This document shows positions 1-8,823 of a stretch of DNA of 64,000 nt, piece by piece; within the stretch, counting starts at the first letter, position 1; every line of letters begins with the position of its first letter. The translations under genes were made by a program, and so were the position numbers. The stretch is from assembly GCA_028824295.1 (NCBI GenBank), contig JAPPED010000003.1, forward strand, positions 248,001-312,000, in the 5' to 3' direction. This DNA comes from Rhodospirillales bacterium (GTDB taxonomy: Bacteria > Pseudomonadota > Alphaproteobacteria > TMED109). The notes beneath the pieces are model-generated. The model ran no database searches. It was not told the DNA's origin and saw nothing but the letters and a program-made list of their open reading frames with translations.

Positions 1-83
1 CAGAAAGCAAGGGGTTCCGCATTGACTACCCGGATGCCCGGGCATCCGCGGGCGTATCCGGCGCCGCTTCCAGGCAGGGTGCC

Positions 84-1376
84 TTATGCCGCGGCGTCCA
101 GACCGGGCTGATCCGCGAGGCTGACCAAGGCTCTGAGCAGGACGTTCGCCCCCCGAATGATGTCATCCGGAAGTGCATTCTCGATCTCGTTGTGACTGAT
201 CCCGTCGACACAGGGGATAAAGACCATCCCCGCCGGCGCGACCCGCGCCACGTTCATGGCGTCGTGCCCGGCCCCACTGATGATGTCGCGGTGCGAGTAG
301 GAGAGGTCTGCGGACGCCGATCGTACCGCCTGGACCACCTCGGTGTGGAATTCGACGGCCGGCACGTCAAGTATCTGTCGAATGGTACACGCCGCCCGCT
401 CCTGGTCGGCGGCCTCTTTCGCGGCGGCGCGCAATCGGTCGTCCATCGTCGCCAGCACCTGCGCGTCCGGATGGCGCATATCGACGGTGAGGAACACCGA
501 ACCGGGAATCACGTTTCTGGAGTTCGGCCGGGCCTCAAGCACGCCACATGTCGTCCGTGCATGCGGCGCGAACTTCTCTCCCAGGGCGCGGACCGCCGTC
601 ACGATGCCCGCAGCGGCGACGAGCGCATCGCGGCGTACTGGCATGGGCGTGGTGCCCGCATGCGATTCCATGCCGGTGAGATCGATCTCGTACCACCGTT
701 GAGCCTGGCCGCCGGTAACGACCCCGATGGCGATTCCATCGTCTTCGAGCAGTGGGCCCTGCTCGATGTGAAGTTCGATCAGCGCCCCAGTCGGATTCTG
801 CCGATGCGTGCATGGGACTGGCCCGTGGTATCCGATTCGCCGGAGCTCTTCTCCAAAGCTGCGACCGTCAGGATCCTCGACCTGCATCATGAAGTCGCGA
901 TCGTGTAGACCAGCGTGGACTCCGGATCCCATCATCGCCGGCGCGAACCGACAGCCTTCTTCGTTGGTCCACATCACCAGTTCAAGAGGAGCTTCGGTCA
1001 CGTAATCCGCGTCATTCAAGGCGCGCATGACCTCCAGGCCGGCCAGCACTCCCAGCGCCCCGTCGTACCGCCCCCCGGTCGGTTGCGTGTCGAGGTGACT
1101 CCCGGTCTGGACGGGATCACGGTCATCGTCGCGGCCGGCACGGCGAGCGAAGAGATTGCCCATTTCGTCCACGCGGACGGTCAGGCCGGCTTCGTCGCAC
1201 CAGGTGCAGAACAGATCGCGTGCCTCCCGGTCGAGGTCAGTCAGGGTCTGGCGGTTCACACCTCCCTTGGGCGTGGCGCCGAGTTCGGCCATCGCAGCGA
1301 GACTGGACAGGAGGCGCTCGGCGTTGACCGACAGCCTTGCGTTTGATTGCGGCGATTCGTTCGGCGAGGATCTCAT
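84..1376 (-). CDS. M20-family Zn-dependent amidohydrolase (N-carbamoyl-amino-acid hydrolase / allantoate amidohydrolase type)
   Basis: A 430-aa cytosolic metallohydrolase of the AllC/HyuC/ureidopropionase group, which cleaves carbamoyl or ureido amides and releases ammonia. Metal-site motifs are in the expected order: GSHLDTQPTGGRYDG (His and Asp), TNEEGCRF (Glu-Glu) and, near the C-terminus, GAGHDAMN followed by GISHNE. The length matches the family. I chose the ATG at 1376 because the upstream in-frame extension (27 residues) is not family-like. The neighbours give no pathway, so the substrate (N-carbamoyl amino acid, allantoate or beta-ureidopropionate) cannot be fixed. Family call is firm, substrate open. 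Confidence 0.9.
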   Translation of the reverse strand: MRSSPNESPQSNARLSVNAERLLSSLAAMAELGATPKGGVNRQTLTDLDREARDLFCTWCDEAGLTVRVDEMGNLFARRAGRDDDRDPVQTGSHLDTQPTGGRYDGALGVLAGLEVMRALNDADYVTEAPLELVMWTNEEGCRFAPAMMGSGVHAGLHDRDFMMQVEDPDGRSFGEELRRIGYHGPVPCTHRQNPTGALIELHIEQGPLLEDDGIAIGVVTGGQAQRWYEIDLTGMESHAGTTPMPVRRDALVAAAGIVTAVRALGEKFAPHARTTCGVLEARPNSRNVIPGSVFLTVDMRHPDAQVLATMDDRLRAAAKEAADQERAACTIRQILDVPAVEFHTEVVQAVRSASADLSYSHRDIISGAGHDAMNVARVAPAGMVFIPCVDGISHNEIENALPDDIIRGANVLLRALVSLADQPGLDAAA

Positions 1377-1760
1377 GACAGGGTCGCACACTGACAATGG
1401 GAGGAACTTCAGTATAGGTTGCGGCCAAGACAGCATTGCGTGGTCGGCTTGCGGCATTTGGAATTTCGGCGGCGCTCCGGCAAGGGTGCGTCCCGGCAGA
1501 CGGCCGTCTCAGCCGGGAGCTTTTCTTCGGTTTTGCTTTGGCCGATCGCGTCCTGGCAAACGATTGCCCGAGCCGACCAGTCGGAAGGCCAAGACGACAA
1601 GCTCAGCCTATTGCCGTCCAAGTTAAGGATTTAGAGTTGGGACCACTTGCAATTTCAGGATTGTAGTTTGGTTGTGGTGAACGCCATTGCGCGGGCGTAG
1701 CATTCCTTCGGCTTAACCTGTCCGGCTGATCAGAATAACCGTTCCTTTCGTAGAAATTCT

Positions 1761-1789
1761 TTGGAATTAGGCGTAGTAACTTGTATATT
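1761..1789 (+). promoter_or_regulatory. Candidate sigma70 promoter of the MucR-like gene
   Basis: TTGGAA at 1761-1766 and TATATT at 1784-1789 are separated by 17 bp, in an AT-rich patch unlike the surrounding GC-rich DNA. The MucR-like ATG is about 65 bp downstream, with AAGGA at 1841-1845 as ribosome binding site. The rest of the 1377-1855 gap holds nothing else I recognise. Confidence 0.5.
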
Positions 1790-1855
1790 GCTTTCCGATG
1801 CTCACGTATTGGGCGCCCTAAATTCAGCTCGTATTCAATGAAGGAACCATTTTCC

Positions 1856-2407
1856 ATGGCGGATAATGCATCCAAGTCGACCGTAGAAATAACTGGCGAC
1901 ATTGTTGCTGCCTACTTGGGTAACAACACGATTGGGGCTGCCCAACTTCCAGAATTGATTGAGGCCGTACACAAGTCGCTGTCCGTGATTGCCGGGGCCC
2001 CGGCGGCCACTCAGGTCGCGCCAAGCACGGACACGACCACGGATGTGAAACGCCGGCCCGGCCGGCCGCGCAAGGTTGAGACGGAGGGCAGGGAGGCTCA
2101 GGACCCCGGGCCTGCCAAGACGGCGAGGCGGGCCGGACGTCCGGCAGGCGACCCGGCGGTCCCAATCGCGGAGTCGGTCACGGCGGACTACATCGTCTGC
2201 CTCGAGGACGGGAAGCAACTCAAGATGCTGAAGCGCTATCTGAATACCAACTACGGCATGACGCCCGCGGATTACCGGCAGAAATGGGGACTGCCTCCCG
2301 ACTACCCGATGGTGGCGGAGAACTATTCGAAGCGGCGCTCCGAAGCGGCCAAGCGATTCGGCCTGGGCCGGAAAGGTTTTCGTCGTCGGTCCAGCGCATC
2401 CGGTTGA
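1856..2407 (+). CDS. MucR/Ros-family regulator with AT-hook-like insert and lost zinc-ligand histidines
   Basis: A 183-aa DNA-binding protein of the Ros/MucR family, known as H-NS-like global repressors in alphaproteobacteria. The N-terminal part (residues 7-45, TGDIVAAYLGNN...) matches the MucR oligomerisation region. A low-complexity segment then carries KRRPGRPRK and RAGRPAGDP, which resemble AT-hooks. The C-terminal zinc-finger-like domain reads CLEDGKQLKMLKRYLNTNY and then MTPADYRQKWGLPPDYPM. Compared with Ros (C79, C82, H92, H97), the first Cys is kept and the second ligand is Asp, but both His positions are Tyr (the neighbouring H96 position is Asn), so zinc binding is unlikely. Zinc-free Ros homologues that still fold have been described in Mesorhizobium. 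The ATG at 1856 has AAGGA 10 nt upstream. Confidence 0.88.
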   Translation: MADNASKSTVEITGDIVAAYLGNNTIGAAQLPELIEAVHKSLSVIAGAPAATQVAPSTDTTTDVKRRPGRPRKVETEGREAQDPGPAKTARRAGRPAGDPAVPIAESVTADYIVCLEDGKQLKMLKRYLNTNYGMTPADYRQKWGLPPDYPMVAENYSKRRSEAAKRFGLGRKGFRRRSSASG

Positions 2408-2591
2408 TGCACTGAAGTTCCGGCCCCGGCTTGGGGCCTGTCCGCCAACCCCTCGAAAGCGCGGGCTCGCGTAGTCGGGCTCGCGTAGTAAGGTGCCCTG
2501 CTTGGCGAGGCCGCCGCCCGTTTGAGCGTGGTATGTCGCGCTTCGATCTCGCGCCGGAGCGGCGGTCCCCGGAACCCAAGGGCCATACCCG

Positions 2592-3458
2592 ATGAAACCA
2601 CACGACATACCCGCCACCGCTTCCGAGGTCCCGGCACCAAACGATGTGCGCGGTTCGCTGACCTTCATCGTGCCGCAGGAGACCAAGCCGTATTTCGAGA
2701 GTTCAGCGCTGACGGGAGGTCTTCCCAAGGTCTACTTCGATACGGAAGATCACTATGTCGACGTGCACGACATGCGGCGTATCGCTGATCGACTTTCCCT
2801 GGATCGGCAAGGGTTCGTTCTGCTTCCCCACACGACCGCCGTCGTCGATCTCTATGACGACGCGGCGATCGCGGGGGTGTACGACCCCGAGCTCGTGGAG
2901 CTGCTCAAACGCGTGACAGGCGCGGACCGGGTTTCCGTGTTCGACCACACGCGCCGGTCCGACAGGCCTGCTGGAGCTGTCAATCGGGATGGCCCGCGCG
3001 CACCGGCTGATCGCGTTCACGTCGATTACACCGTGACGTCCGGGCCGAAGCGAGCGGCCGATGTCCTCGGCAAGGACGAGGTGCAGCGGATCCTTGCCGG
3101 CGGCGGGCGCATCATGCAGATCAACGTCTGGCGACCGATCCAAGGGCCGGTACTTCGGAGTCCGCTGGCTGTTGCGGATGCTGGCAGCGTGCAGGCGTCC
3201 GAGCTGATCGCGACAGACCAAAGGTTTCCGGACCGGGTCGGGGAGATCTATCAGCTGGCGCACGGGACCGGACAACGTTGGTACTGGGTTCCAAAGATGC
3301 GACGCGACGAGGTCCTTCTCATCAAGGGGTGGGACAGCATCGACGACGGCTGTGCCAGGTTTACCCCTCACGGTGCCTTCCAGTTGGAACGTCAGGATCC
3401 CGCCGCGCCTCCACGTGAGAGCATGGAAGTGCGCACCTACGTCGTGTTCGAAGGTTGA
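2592..3458 (+). CDS. CmcJ/NvfI-type non-heme iron oxygenase (copy 1)
   Basis: A 288-aa protein of the family containing cephalosporin 7-alpha-methoxylation protein CmcJ and fungal AsaB/NvfI. Visible landmarks are VHVDYT (H-x-D iron pair), INVWRPI, MRRDEVLLIKGWDS and FTPHGAF, whose His is the likely third ligand. The same series occurs in the gene at 55623. Its own substrate is unknown and no biosynthetic cluster surrounds it. It begins 184 bp after the MucR-like gene on the same strand and probably has its own promoter. The stretch 3459-3720 after it shows nothing recognisable. The family call is inferred from motif order, not from a search. Confidence 0.75.
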   Translation: MKPHDIPATASEVPAPNDVRGSLTFIVPQETKPYFESSALTGGLPKVYFDTEDHYVDVHDMRRIADRLSLDRQGFVLLPHTTAVVDLYDDAAIAGVYDPELVELLKRVTGADRVSVFDHTRRSDRPAGAVNRDGPRAPADRVHVDYTVTSGPKRAADVLGKDEVQRILAGGGRIMQINVWRPIQGPVLRSPLAVADAGSVQASELIATDQRFPDRVGEIYQLAHGTGQRWYWVPKMRRDEVLLIKGWDSIDDGCARFTPHGAFQLERQDPAAPPRESMEVRTYVVFEG

Positions 3459-3720
3459 TGCTGCGCATCGCGGGCCACCACCGTCGCGGGGATCACGCCG
3501 GCGACGCGGCGCGGTCGCTGCCGGCCCCGGCGCCACGGAGTGGCGCATCCTGACAAGGTGGCGCTAAGGCGGTCGTCGCCCGGCCGCCCTGCGAAGTGAT
3601 CTGGAGACGACGCGCAGCCCCGAATCCGTCCTGGATCCGCCGGGATGCGCCGCGCGTACTCCATGGGTGCCGGGCTCCGGTCGTGACCGGAGATTTCCGG
3701 GAACCGGGCGGGGCTTGTTC

Positions 3721-4731
3721 CTAGGCCGCTCCGTTCACGCAGATCTTGCCGATGTGCTGGGCCGCTTCCAGTCGGTCGAGCGCGTCAGGGAATTCCGGGA
3801 ACGAATAGGTTCGGTCGATTACAGGTCGGATGGTACTCCCGTCGATTGCTCGCACCATGTCGCGGAGATCGTCACGTGATCCGCAGGTCACCGATTGGAG
3901 ACGGACCTCGCGGGTGATCGCTGGTCCGAGCGGCAGCTCCGCCTTGCCGCCGGAGAGCACGCCGATCAGGGCGATGGTTCCCCCCGGCCGTACGGCCCGA
4001 AGCGCCTGTGCGAGCGTTTCCGCGCCGCCGAGATCGACGACCAGATCGGCCTCCCGCACCTCGTCGCGGACCGCCTTGCCCCATTGCGGAGTGCGGCGGT
4101 AGTTGATCAGGGTGTCGGCCCCCAAGCCCTGGACAACCGAGAGCTTGGCGTCGCTCGACGACACCACTACCACGTGAGCGCCACACAGATGTGCAAACTG
4201 CACGGCAAAGCAGGCAACGCCACCTGTTCCCTCCACCACAACGACGTCTCCGGGTCGGGTTTGGGAAAGCACGGAGACGGCGCTCCATGCGGTGATCGCG
4301 GCACACGGCAATGTGCTGGCCTCCAGGGCAGTCCACCCCTCGGGAGCGCCGACGACGCCCGCCGCATCCAGGAGCATGCGCTCCTGCAGCACCCCGTCCA
4401 ACGGGCCACCCAGCGCGCCTGTCAGGGCGTCAGGAGGAAAGCGACCGCTGCGCCAGTGCTGGAAGAAGGACGGGACCACCAGCTGACCCGTCAGCGAGCG
4501 GTCGACGCCAGCACCGACTTCGAGCACGCGACCTGCTCCATCCGACAGCGGTACGACGGGCAGCCCGCCACCGGCGCGCCCATACCCGCCGGCGACCATT
4601 ACCAGGTCCCGGTAGTTGAGCGACGCCGCCTCGATTCCCACGACGATCTCGCCCGGACCGGGGACAGGCGACGGCCGGTCTGCCAGCCGCAGTCCGTCGC
4701 GGGACCATGATGTGAGCTCCCAGACCTGCAT
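3721..4731 (-). CDS. MDR-family NAD(P)-dependent alcohol dehydrogenase / quinone-oxidoreductase-like
   Basis: A 336-aa medium-chain reductase. The N-terminal GroES-like domain holds ASLNYRDLVMVAGGYG, and the Rossmann domain holds VVVEGTGGVACFAVQFA, in which the glycine-rich loop is GTGGVA. The Cys/His catalytic-zinc ligands of classic alcohol dehydrogenases are not evident, so this is a QOR-like member. The ATG at 4731 lies 2 bp after the stop of the aldolase/SDR gene, which argues for translational coupling and shared function. In that setting a plausible role is reduction of the small aldehyde released by the aldolase, such as methylthioacetaldehyde or acetaldehyde (inference). An in-frame extension upstream of 4731 overlaps the neighbour and is rejected. 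Confidence 0.85.
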   Translation of the reverse strand: MQVWELTSWSRDGLRLADRPSPVPGPGEIVVGIEAASLNYRDLVMVAGGYGRAGGGLPVVPLSDGAGRVLEVGAGVDRSLTGQLVVPSFFQHWRSGRFPPDALTGALGGPLDGVLQERMLLDAAGVVGAPEGWTALEASTLPCAAITAWSAVSVLSQTRPGDVVVVEGTGGVACFAVQFAHLCGAHVVVVSSSDAKLSVVQGLGADTLINYRRTPQWGKAVRDEVREADLVVDLGGAETLAQALRAVRPGGTIALIGVLSGGKAELPLGPAITREVRLQSVTCGSRDDLRDMVRAIDGSTIRPVIDRTYSFPEFPDALDRLEAAQHIGKICVNGAA

Positions 4732-4733
4732 GG

Positions 4734-6785
4734 TCAGCGCATCGCTGCCGCGAGATTGCCACCATCTACCGTGAGCACGCCGGCAGTGGTCCGCTTCTGC
4801 CGAGCCAGGTGGACGAAGGCCTGCGCAACGTCCGTTGCCTGGACTTCCTCGCCCAAGAGATTGCCGGCCATGTAGTCCTCCACGCTCAATCGCCGTTCCG
4901 CGGCCCGCGCCTCGATCATCCCATCGTCGAGAATGCCGCTCCGGACGCGATCCGGGTTTACCGCGTTCGCCCGAATACCGTCGCCGCCGCACTCAATTGC
5001 ATACTGGCGCATCAGGGCGAGGGTCGCCGCCTTGGCCGCACCGTAGGCGCCAAGCTTGGGTCCCGGAGACACGGACTGCTTGGACACATTGAAGAGCAGG
5101 CAGCCGCCGAGCCCCTGTGCCCGAAACACTGCGACCGCGGCCTGAGCCACGCGCTGGTGGGCAAAGAAATTCACCTCGAAGCTCTCGCGCAGGGTGGCTT
5201 CGTCGACCTCGGCGATCGCTCCTGAATAGGCCACACCAGCGTTGGAGACCAGGATGTCGAGGCCGCCGAATGTCCGAACGACCTCGTCGAAGGCGTGCGC
5301 CACGCTGTCTTCGCGGGTGAGATCGGTTTCAATGGCCAGTCCCTGAACATCGCCCGCGGCCTCATCGAGCGCGCGTCGGTCCCGGTCGAGGAGCACGACC
5401 TCAGCGCCTTCGGCTTGGAAGGCCCTGGCCGTGGCCCGACCGATGGCGCCGCCCCCGCCGGTGATCACGACGACGTGGCCCTCGAACGCGAGCGGTCGGC
5501 GGTTACCGAGCTTCGCCTGCTCGAGCGACCAGTACTCGACATCAAACAGATCGGCGTCCGGCAACTCCTGAAAGGATCCGAGCACGTCAGCGTCACGAAC
5601 CACTTCTCCCGTGGCCTCGGTCAGATCCGCCGTGATGTCTGCGGCGCGGCGGCTGGCGGCGGCGGCAAAGACGCCGAGACCCGGCACCAGCAGCACCCGC
5701 GGAGCCGGGTCCAGCGGCCTGATCGATCCGTCGGATCGCCGTAAGTTGGAATTTAGATACGATTGATAACGTTCTGTATATTCTTGGAAGGCTTCCGATG
5801 CGAGAGATCGGAACGCAGCCTCTCCGGCGTTCGGCCTGTAGGGGGGCACGGCCAGGGGCCACGGCTTTGTCCGCAGGACGTGGTCGGGCGTGGCTGGCCC
5901 GGTGGCGAGACCCGGATGGTCGGCATACCAGAGGGCACGTCGGCTCGACCGGTGCACGAGCACCAGCCGGCGATCAGGTCGGTCACCGCGGTCCGGGTCA
6001 AGTGCTTTGCATAGCAGGCCCCGCAGTACCGGTGCGGCAGCGACCACAGCGCGGGTGGACGGGTTTCGGGAGCGGCCAGGCTTTGTCGAGCGTCGCGCCT
6101 GCGCGATCGCGCGCTCGGCGGCACGTACCAGGTCGATCATCCGGTCGTAGGCGATTCGCGCCGTGGGACCAAACGTGAAGATCCCGTGCCCGAGCAGGAT
6201 GAGCCCCTCGACTTCCGGGGCCTCCTCGTAGATGGCAGCGCAGGCCTTGGCGAGCTGGAAGCCCGGCATCACGTAGGGCACGATCCCGACGCGGTCCCCC
6301 CAGATGACCCTTGCCCGCGCGGCTCCGTCGGGCTGGTTCGTGGCCGCCAGCACGGCATTGGCATGGGTGTGGTCGATGTACGTGTGCGGAAGGAAGGCGT
6401 GGAGCAGGGTCTCGACCGACGGGGAGGGCGAGGAGGGGTCCAGCAAGCAGGCTCGGTGGCTCTGAACCATCGCCGCGTCGGACAGTGCGGCGCGCGCCCG
6501 GAGGGCCTGGAGCGGCGCGAGCTCGACTCCGGGCAGGCCTTCGGGTTCGATTGCGGCCATGTCCCAGCCGCTGCCCTTGACGTGCAGTACGTCGGCAGCA
6601 CCGTGGCGCCGGCCAGGCCGGCGTACCTTCACGGACGTGTTGCCGCCACCGTGCAGCACCAACTGGGGATCGCTGCCCAGCAGGCGGGTTGAATACACGC
6701 GGAGCGCGAGTGCCTCCCCAATGCCGCGCCGCCGGAGCTTGCGAACCAGGGCCGCGGCGTCGGTCGACCGCCAGCGATTCTTCAT
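4734..6785 (-). CDS. Bifunctional class II aldolase / short-chain dehydrogenase (RhaD-like plus SDR fusion)
   Basis: A 683-aa fusion. Residues about 20-270 form a class II (zinc) aldolase with VLHGGGNTSVK for phosphate binding, IDHTHANA for zinc ligands and LLGHGIFTFG for another zinc His. Residues about 430-683 form an SDR with TGGGGAIGRA (NAD loop), the NAG motif, and YGAAKAA as the YxxxK catalytic pair. Such fusions are known for rhamnulose-1-phosphate, giving DHAP plus lactaldehyde. No rhamnose isomerase, kinase or regulator is nearby. Instead the gene starts inside the mtnA stop codon (ATGA overlap at 6782-6785), so 5-methylthioribulose-1-P or 5-deoxyribulose-1-P is the more likely substrate (inference). 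Confidence 0.88.
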   Translation of the reverse strand: MKNRWRSTDAAALVRKLRRRGIGEALALRVYSTRLLGSDPQLVLHGGGNTSVKVRRPGRRHGAADVLHVKGSGWDMAAIEPEGLPGVELAPLQALRARAALSDAAMVQSHRACLLDPSSPSPSVETLLHAFLPHTYIDHTHANAVLAATNQPDGAARARVIWGDRVGIVPYVMPGFQLAKACAAIYEEAPEVEGLILLGHGIFTFGPTARIAYDRMIDLVRAAERAIAQARRSTKPGRSRNPSTRAVVAAAPVLRGLLCKALDPDRGDRPDRRLVLVHRSSRRALWYADHPGLATGPATPDHVLRTKPWPLAVPPYRPNAGEAAFRSLASEAFQEYTERYQSYLNSNLRRSDGSIRPLDPAPRVLLVPGLGVFAAAASRRAADITADLTEATGEVVRDADVLGSFQELPDADLFDVEYWSLEQAKLGNRRPLAFEGHVVVITGGGGAIGRATARAFQAEGAEVVLLDRDRRALDEAAGDVQGLAIETDLTREDSVAHAFDEVVRTFGGLDILVSNAGVAYSGAIAEVDEATLRESFEVNFFAHQRVAQAAVAVFRAQGLGGCLLFNVSKQSVSPGPKLGAYGAAKAATLALMRQYAIECGGDGIRANAVNPDRVRSGILDDGMIEARAAERRLSVEDYMAGNLLGEEVQATDVAQAFVHLARQKRTTAGVLTVDGGNLAAAMR

Positions 6786-7888
6786 GCTGGCTGTTCGTCG
6801 GAAGCGGGACCGAACAGGGCCTCGATGCCTTCTTCCGTCGCCGGACCGACGCCGGCCTCGGTCACCAGGCCTTGCACGAGGTTCGGCGGCGTCACGTCGA
6901 ACGCCGGGTTGAACGCGGATGTGGCGGGCGGGGCGACGGCGACCGAGGCGTGGCTGCCGCCGGCGGCCCGGCCGTTTGCGCGCAGCACTTCTTCTGCGTC
7001 CCGTTCTTCAATCGGGATGGCACCGCTGCCCGGCTGTGTGATGCGGTCGACCGTTGATTCCGGGATTGCGACATAGAACGGCACGTCGTTGTCGTGTGCG
7101 GCCAGCGCCTTCATGTATGTGCCGATCTTGTTGCACACGGTGCCGTCGCGCAGCACCCGATCGGCGCCCGTGATGGCAATGTCCACCCTGCCTTCGGACA
7201 TCAGGTGACCGGTCGCGCTGTCGACGGTCAGCGTGTGGGGGACACCTCCTCCCTTGAGCTCCCAGCAAGTGAGCGCGGCGCCCTGATTTCGAGGCCGGGT
7301 CTCTCCGACCCAGACATGGACGTTGCAGCCGCGTTCGGCGGCGACATAGACGGGAGCAAGCGCGGTACCCCACTCCACGCAGGCGAGCCAGCCGGCATTG
7401 CAGTGGGTGAGCACGTTGACCGGGCCCTCCTTCTTGGTGTCAGCGATTCGTTCGATCAGTTCGGCGCCGTTCTGGCCGATCGCACGGCACTTGTTCACGC
7501 ATTCCTCGGCCAGCTCATCCGCCATGCGCCAGGCTGCCGCCTTCCGGTCAGCCGCGGGGAGGTCGGCGAGGCTCAGGCGCATCTTGTCGAGAACCGTGAA
7601 CAGATCCCGCCCGGTCGGCCGGGTCCCGGCCAAGATCGTGATGATGTCCCGCAGCGTCGCGTCGTCATTACCTTCAGCCAGCCCCAGCGCAACGCCGTAC
7701 GCGGCCGTGACGCCGATCAAGGGGGCGCCACGAACCTGCATGGTGCGAATGGCAGTGGCCGCATCCTCAAGCGATTCGAGACATCGGGTCTCGAGCGCGG
7801 CCGGAAGGCGGGTCTGGTCAATAATCTCAACCGTTTCCGAATCCAGGGACCGCCAAATCGTGCGCGGGCGAGGGGGTTCTACCGGCAT
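6782..7888 (-). CDS. mtnA: S-methyl-5-thioribose-1-phosphate isomerase
   Basis: A 368-aa aldose-ketose isomerase related to eIF2B. It converts 5-methylthioribose-1-P to the ribulose form in methionine salvage, and homologues (DrdI-type) act on 5-deoxyribose-1-P. Diagnostic segments are VRGAPLIGVTAAYG, VLTHCNAGWLAC (active-site Cys) and TGADRVLRDGTVCNKIGTY (active-site Asp). The start at 7888 gives the usual N-terminus; the longer frame reaching 7945 runs into the divergent fabI promoter region. It is first in an operon with an aldolase fusion and an alcohol dehydrogenase. The usual later salvage genes (mtnB, mtnC, mtnD) are absent next to it. Confidence 0.93.
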   Translation of the reverse strand: MPVEPPRPRTIWRSLDSETVEIIDQTRLPAALETRCLESLEDAATAIRTMQVRGAPLIGVTAAYGVALGLAEGNDDATLRDIITILAGTRPTGRDLFTVLDKMRLSLADLPAADRKAAAWRMADELAEECVNKCRAIGQNGAELIERIADTKKEGPVNVLTHCNAGWLACVEWGTALAPVYVAAERGCNVHVWVGETRPRNQGAALTCWELKGGGVPHTLTVDSATGHLMSEGRVDIAITGADRVLRDGTVCNKIGTYMKALAAHDNDVPFYVAIPESTVDRITQPGSGAIPIEERDAEEVLRANGRAAGGSHASVAVAPPATSAFNPAFDVTPPNLVQGLVTEAGVGPATEEGIEALFGPASDEQPA

Positions 7889-7907
7889 TGCGGCTGTGTC
7901 CTGATCG

Positions 7908-7935
7908 TTGACGCAAGGGGGTGCCAGATTAGGAT
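7908..7935 (+). promoter_or_regulatory. Candidate sigma70 promoter of fabI-aroC
   Basis: TTGACG at 7908-7913 and TAGGAT at 7930-7935 are spaced 16 bp apart in the 81-bp gap between divergent mtnA and fabI. Transcription would begin near 7942, which rules out the in-frame ATG at 7934 as the fabI start and favours the ATG at 7970, preceded by GAGGG at 7958-7962. Confidence 0.5.
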
Positions 7936-7969
7936 GGAGGAGCAAATTTTGCCCACCGAGGGTTTTTCG

Positions 7970-8803
7970 ATGCCTGAGACTGGGCTTGTGACCACGGCTG
8001 TAGGGCCATTAATGGCCGGGCGCAAGGGGCTGGTCCTCGGGGTCGCCAACGAACGGTCGTTGGCCTGGGGTGTGGCCCGCGCGGTGGCCGCACACGGGGC
8101 GCAACTCGCATTCACCTACCAGGGCGACGCTCTACGCAAGCGGGTCGGGCCGCTGGCGGAGCGCACCGGGTCGAACATCGTCCTGCCCTGCGACGTCGCC
8201 GAAGAAGGTGCCCTCGATGCCACCGTGGACCAGGCAGCAGACCTCTTGGGAGGCCTGGATTTTCTGGTGCATGCGGTCGCATTTTCAGATAAGTCCGAAT
8301 TGACGGGCAAGTATGTCGAGACCACCCGCGCCAACTTTCTCCGTACGCTGGACATCTCGTGCTATTCGCTGACGGAAGCCACTCGTGCAGCCATGCGGCA
8401 CATCGGGCCCGGGGGCAGCATTCTCACGCTGACCTATATCGGAGCCGAGCGGGTTGTGCCGCACTACAACGTCATGGGCGTCGCCAAGGCCGCTCTGGAA
8501 GCGAGCGTCCGCTACCTGGCGGCTGACCTCGGTGGCGCGCAGGTTCGCGTGAATGCAATATCGGCGGGCCCGATGAAAACGCTTGCCGCATCCGGGATCG
8601 GTGACTTCCGCTACATTCTGAAATGGAATGAGTACAACTCACCGCTGAAACGGAATACGGATCTGGACGACATCGGCGGCGCGGCCCTGTTTCTCCTGTC
8701 TGACCTAGGCCGGGGGACGACTGGCGAGGTCATGCACGTTGACAGCGGTTACCATGTGGTCGGCATGAAGGCGGTCGACGCCCCTGATATCGCTACCGTC
8801 TAG
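7970..8803 (+). CDS. fabI: Enoyl-[acyl-carrier-protein] reductase (NADH)
   Basis: A 277-aa SDR enzyme catalysing the last reduction of type II fatty acid elongation in the cytosol. [18 protein letters not shown] is the FabI nucleotide-binding start, and [20 protein letters not shown] contains the catalytic pair Tyr166 and Lys173 in the FabI spacing Y-x6-K. The C-terminal [13 protein letters not shown] is also typical. Three in-frame starts exist (7934, 7970, 8012). 7970 has GAGGG seven bases upstream and lies after the predicted transcription start. aroC follows 20 bp later. The window shows no alternative enoyl reductase. Confidence 0.96.
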   Translation: MPETGLVTTAVGPLMAGRKGLVLGVANERSLAWGVARAVAAHGAQLAFTYQGDALRKRVGPLAERTGSNIVLPCDVAEEGALDATVDQAADLLGGLDFLVHAVAFSDKSELTGKYVETTRANFLRTLDISCYSLTEATRAAMRHIGPGGSILTLTYIGAERVVPHYNVMGVAKAALEASVRYLAADLGGAQVRVNAISAGPMKTLAASGIGDFRYILKWNEYNSPLKRNTDLDDIGGAALFLLSDLGRGTTGEVMHVDSGYHVVGMKAVDAPDIATV

Positions 8804-8823
8804 CCGCGGGAAGCGGGGCTCAC

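Noticed and set aside
4734-6785. Rhamnulose-1-phosphate aldolase (rhaD) as a confident name for the aldolase/SDR fusion
   Set aside because: No rhamnose isomerase, kinase or transporter is nearby and the gene is coupled to mtnA, so the substrate is left open.
7094-7969. An open extension of fabI reaching upstream across mtnA
   Set aside because: It lies antisense to mtnA, and the predicted promoter and ribosome binding site place the fabI start at 7970.
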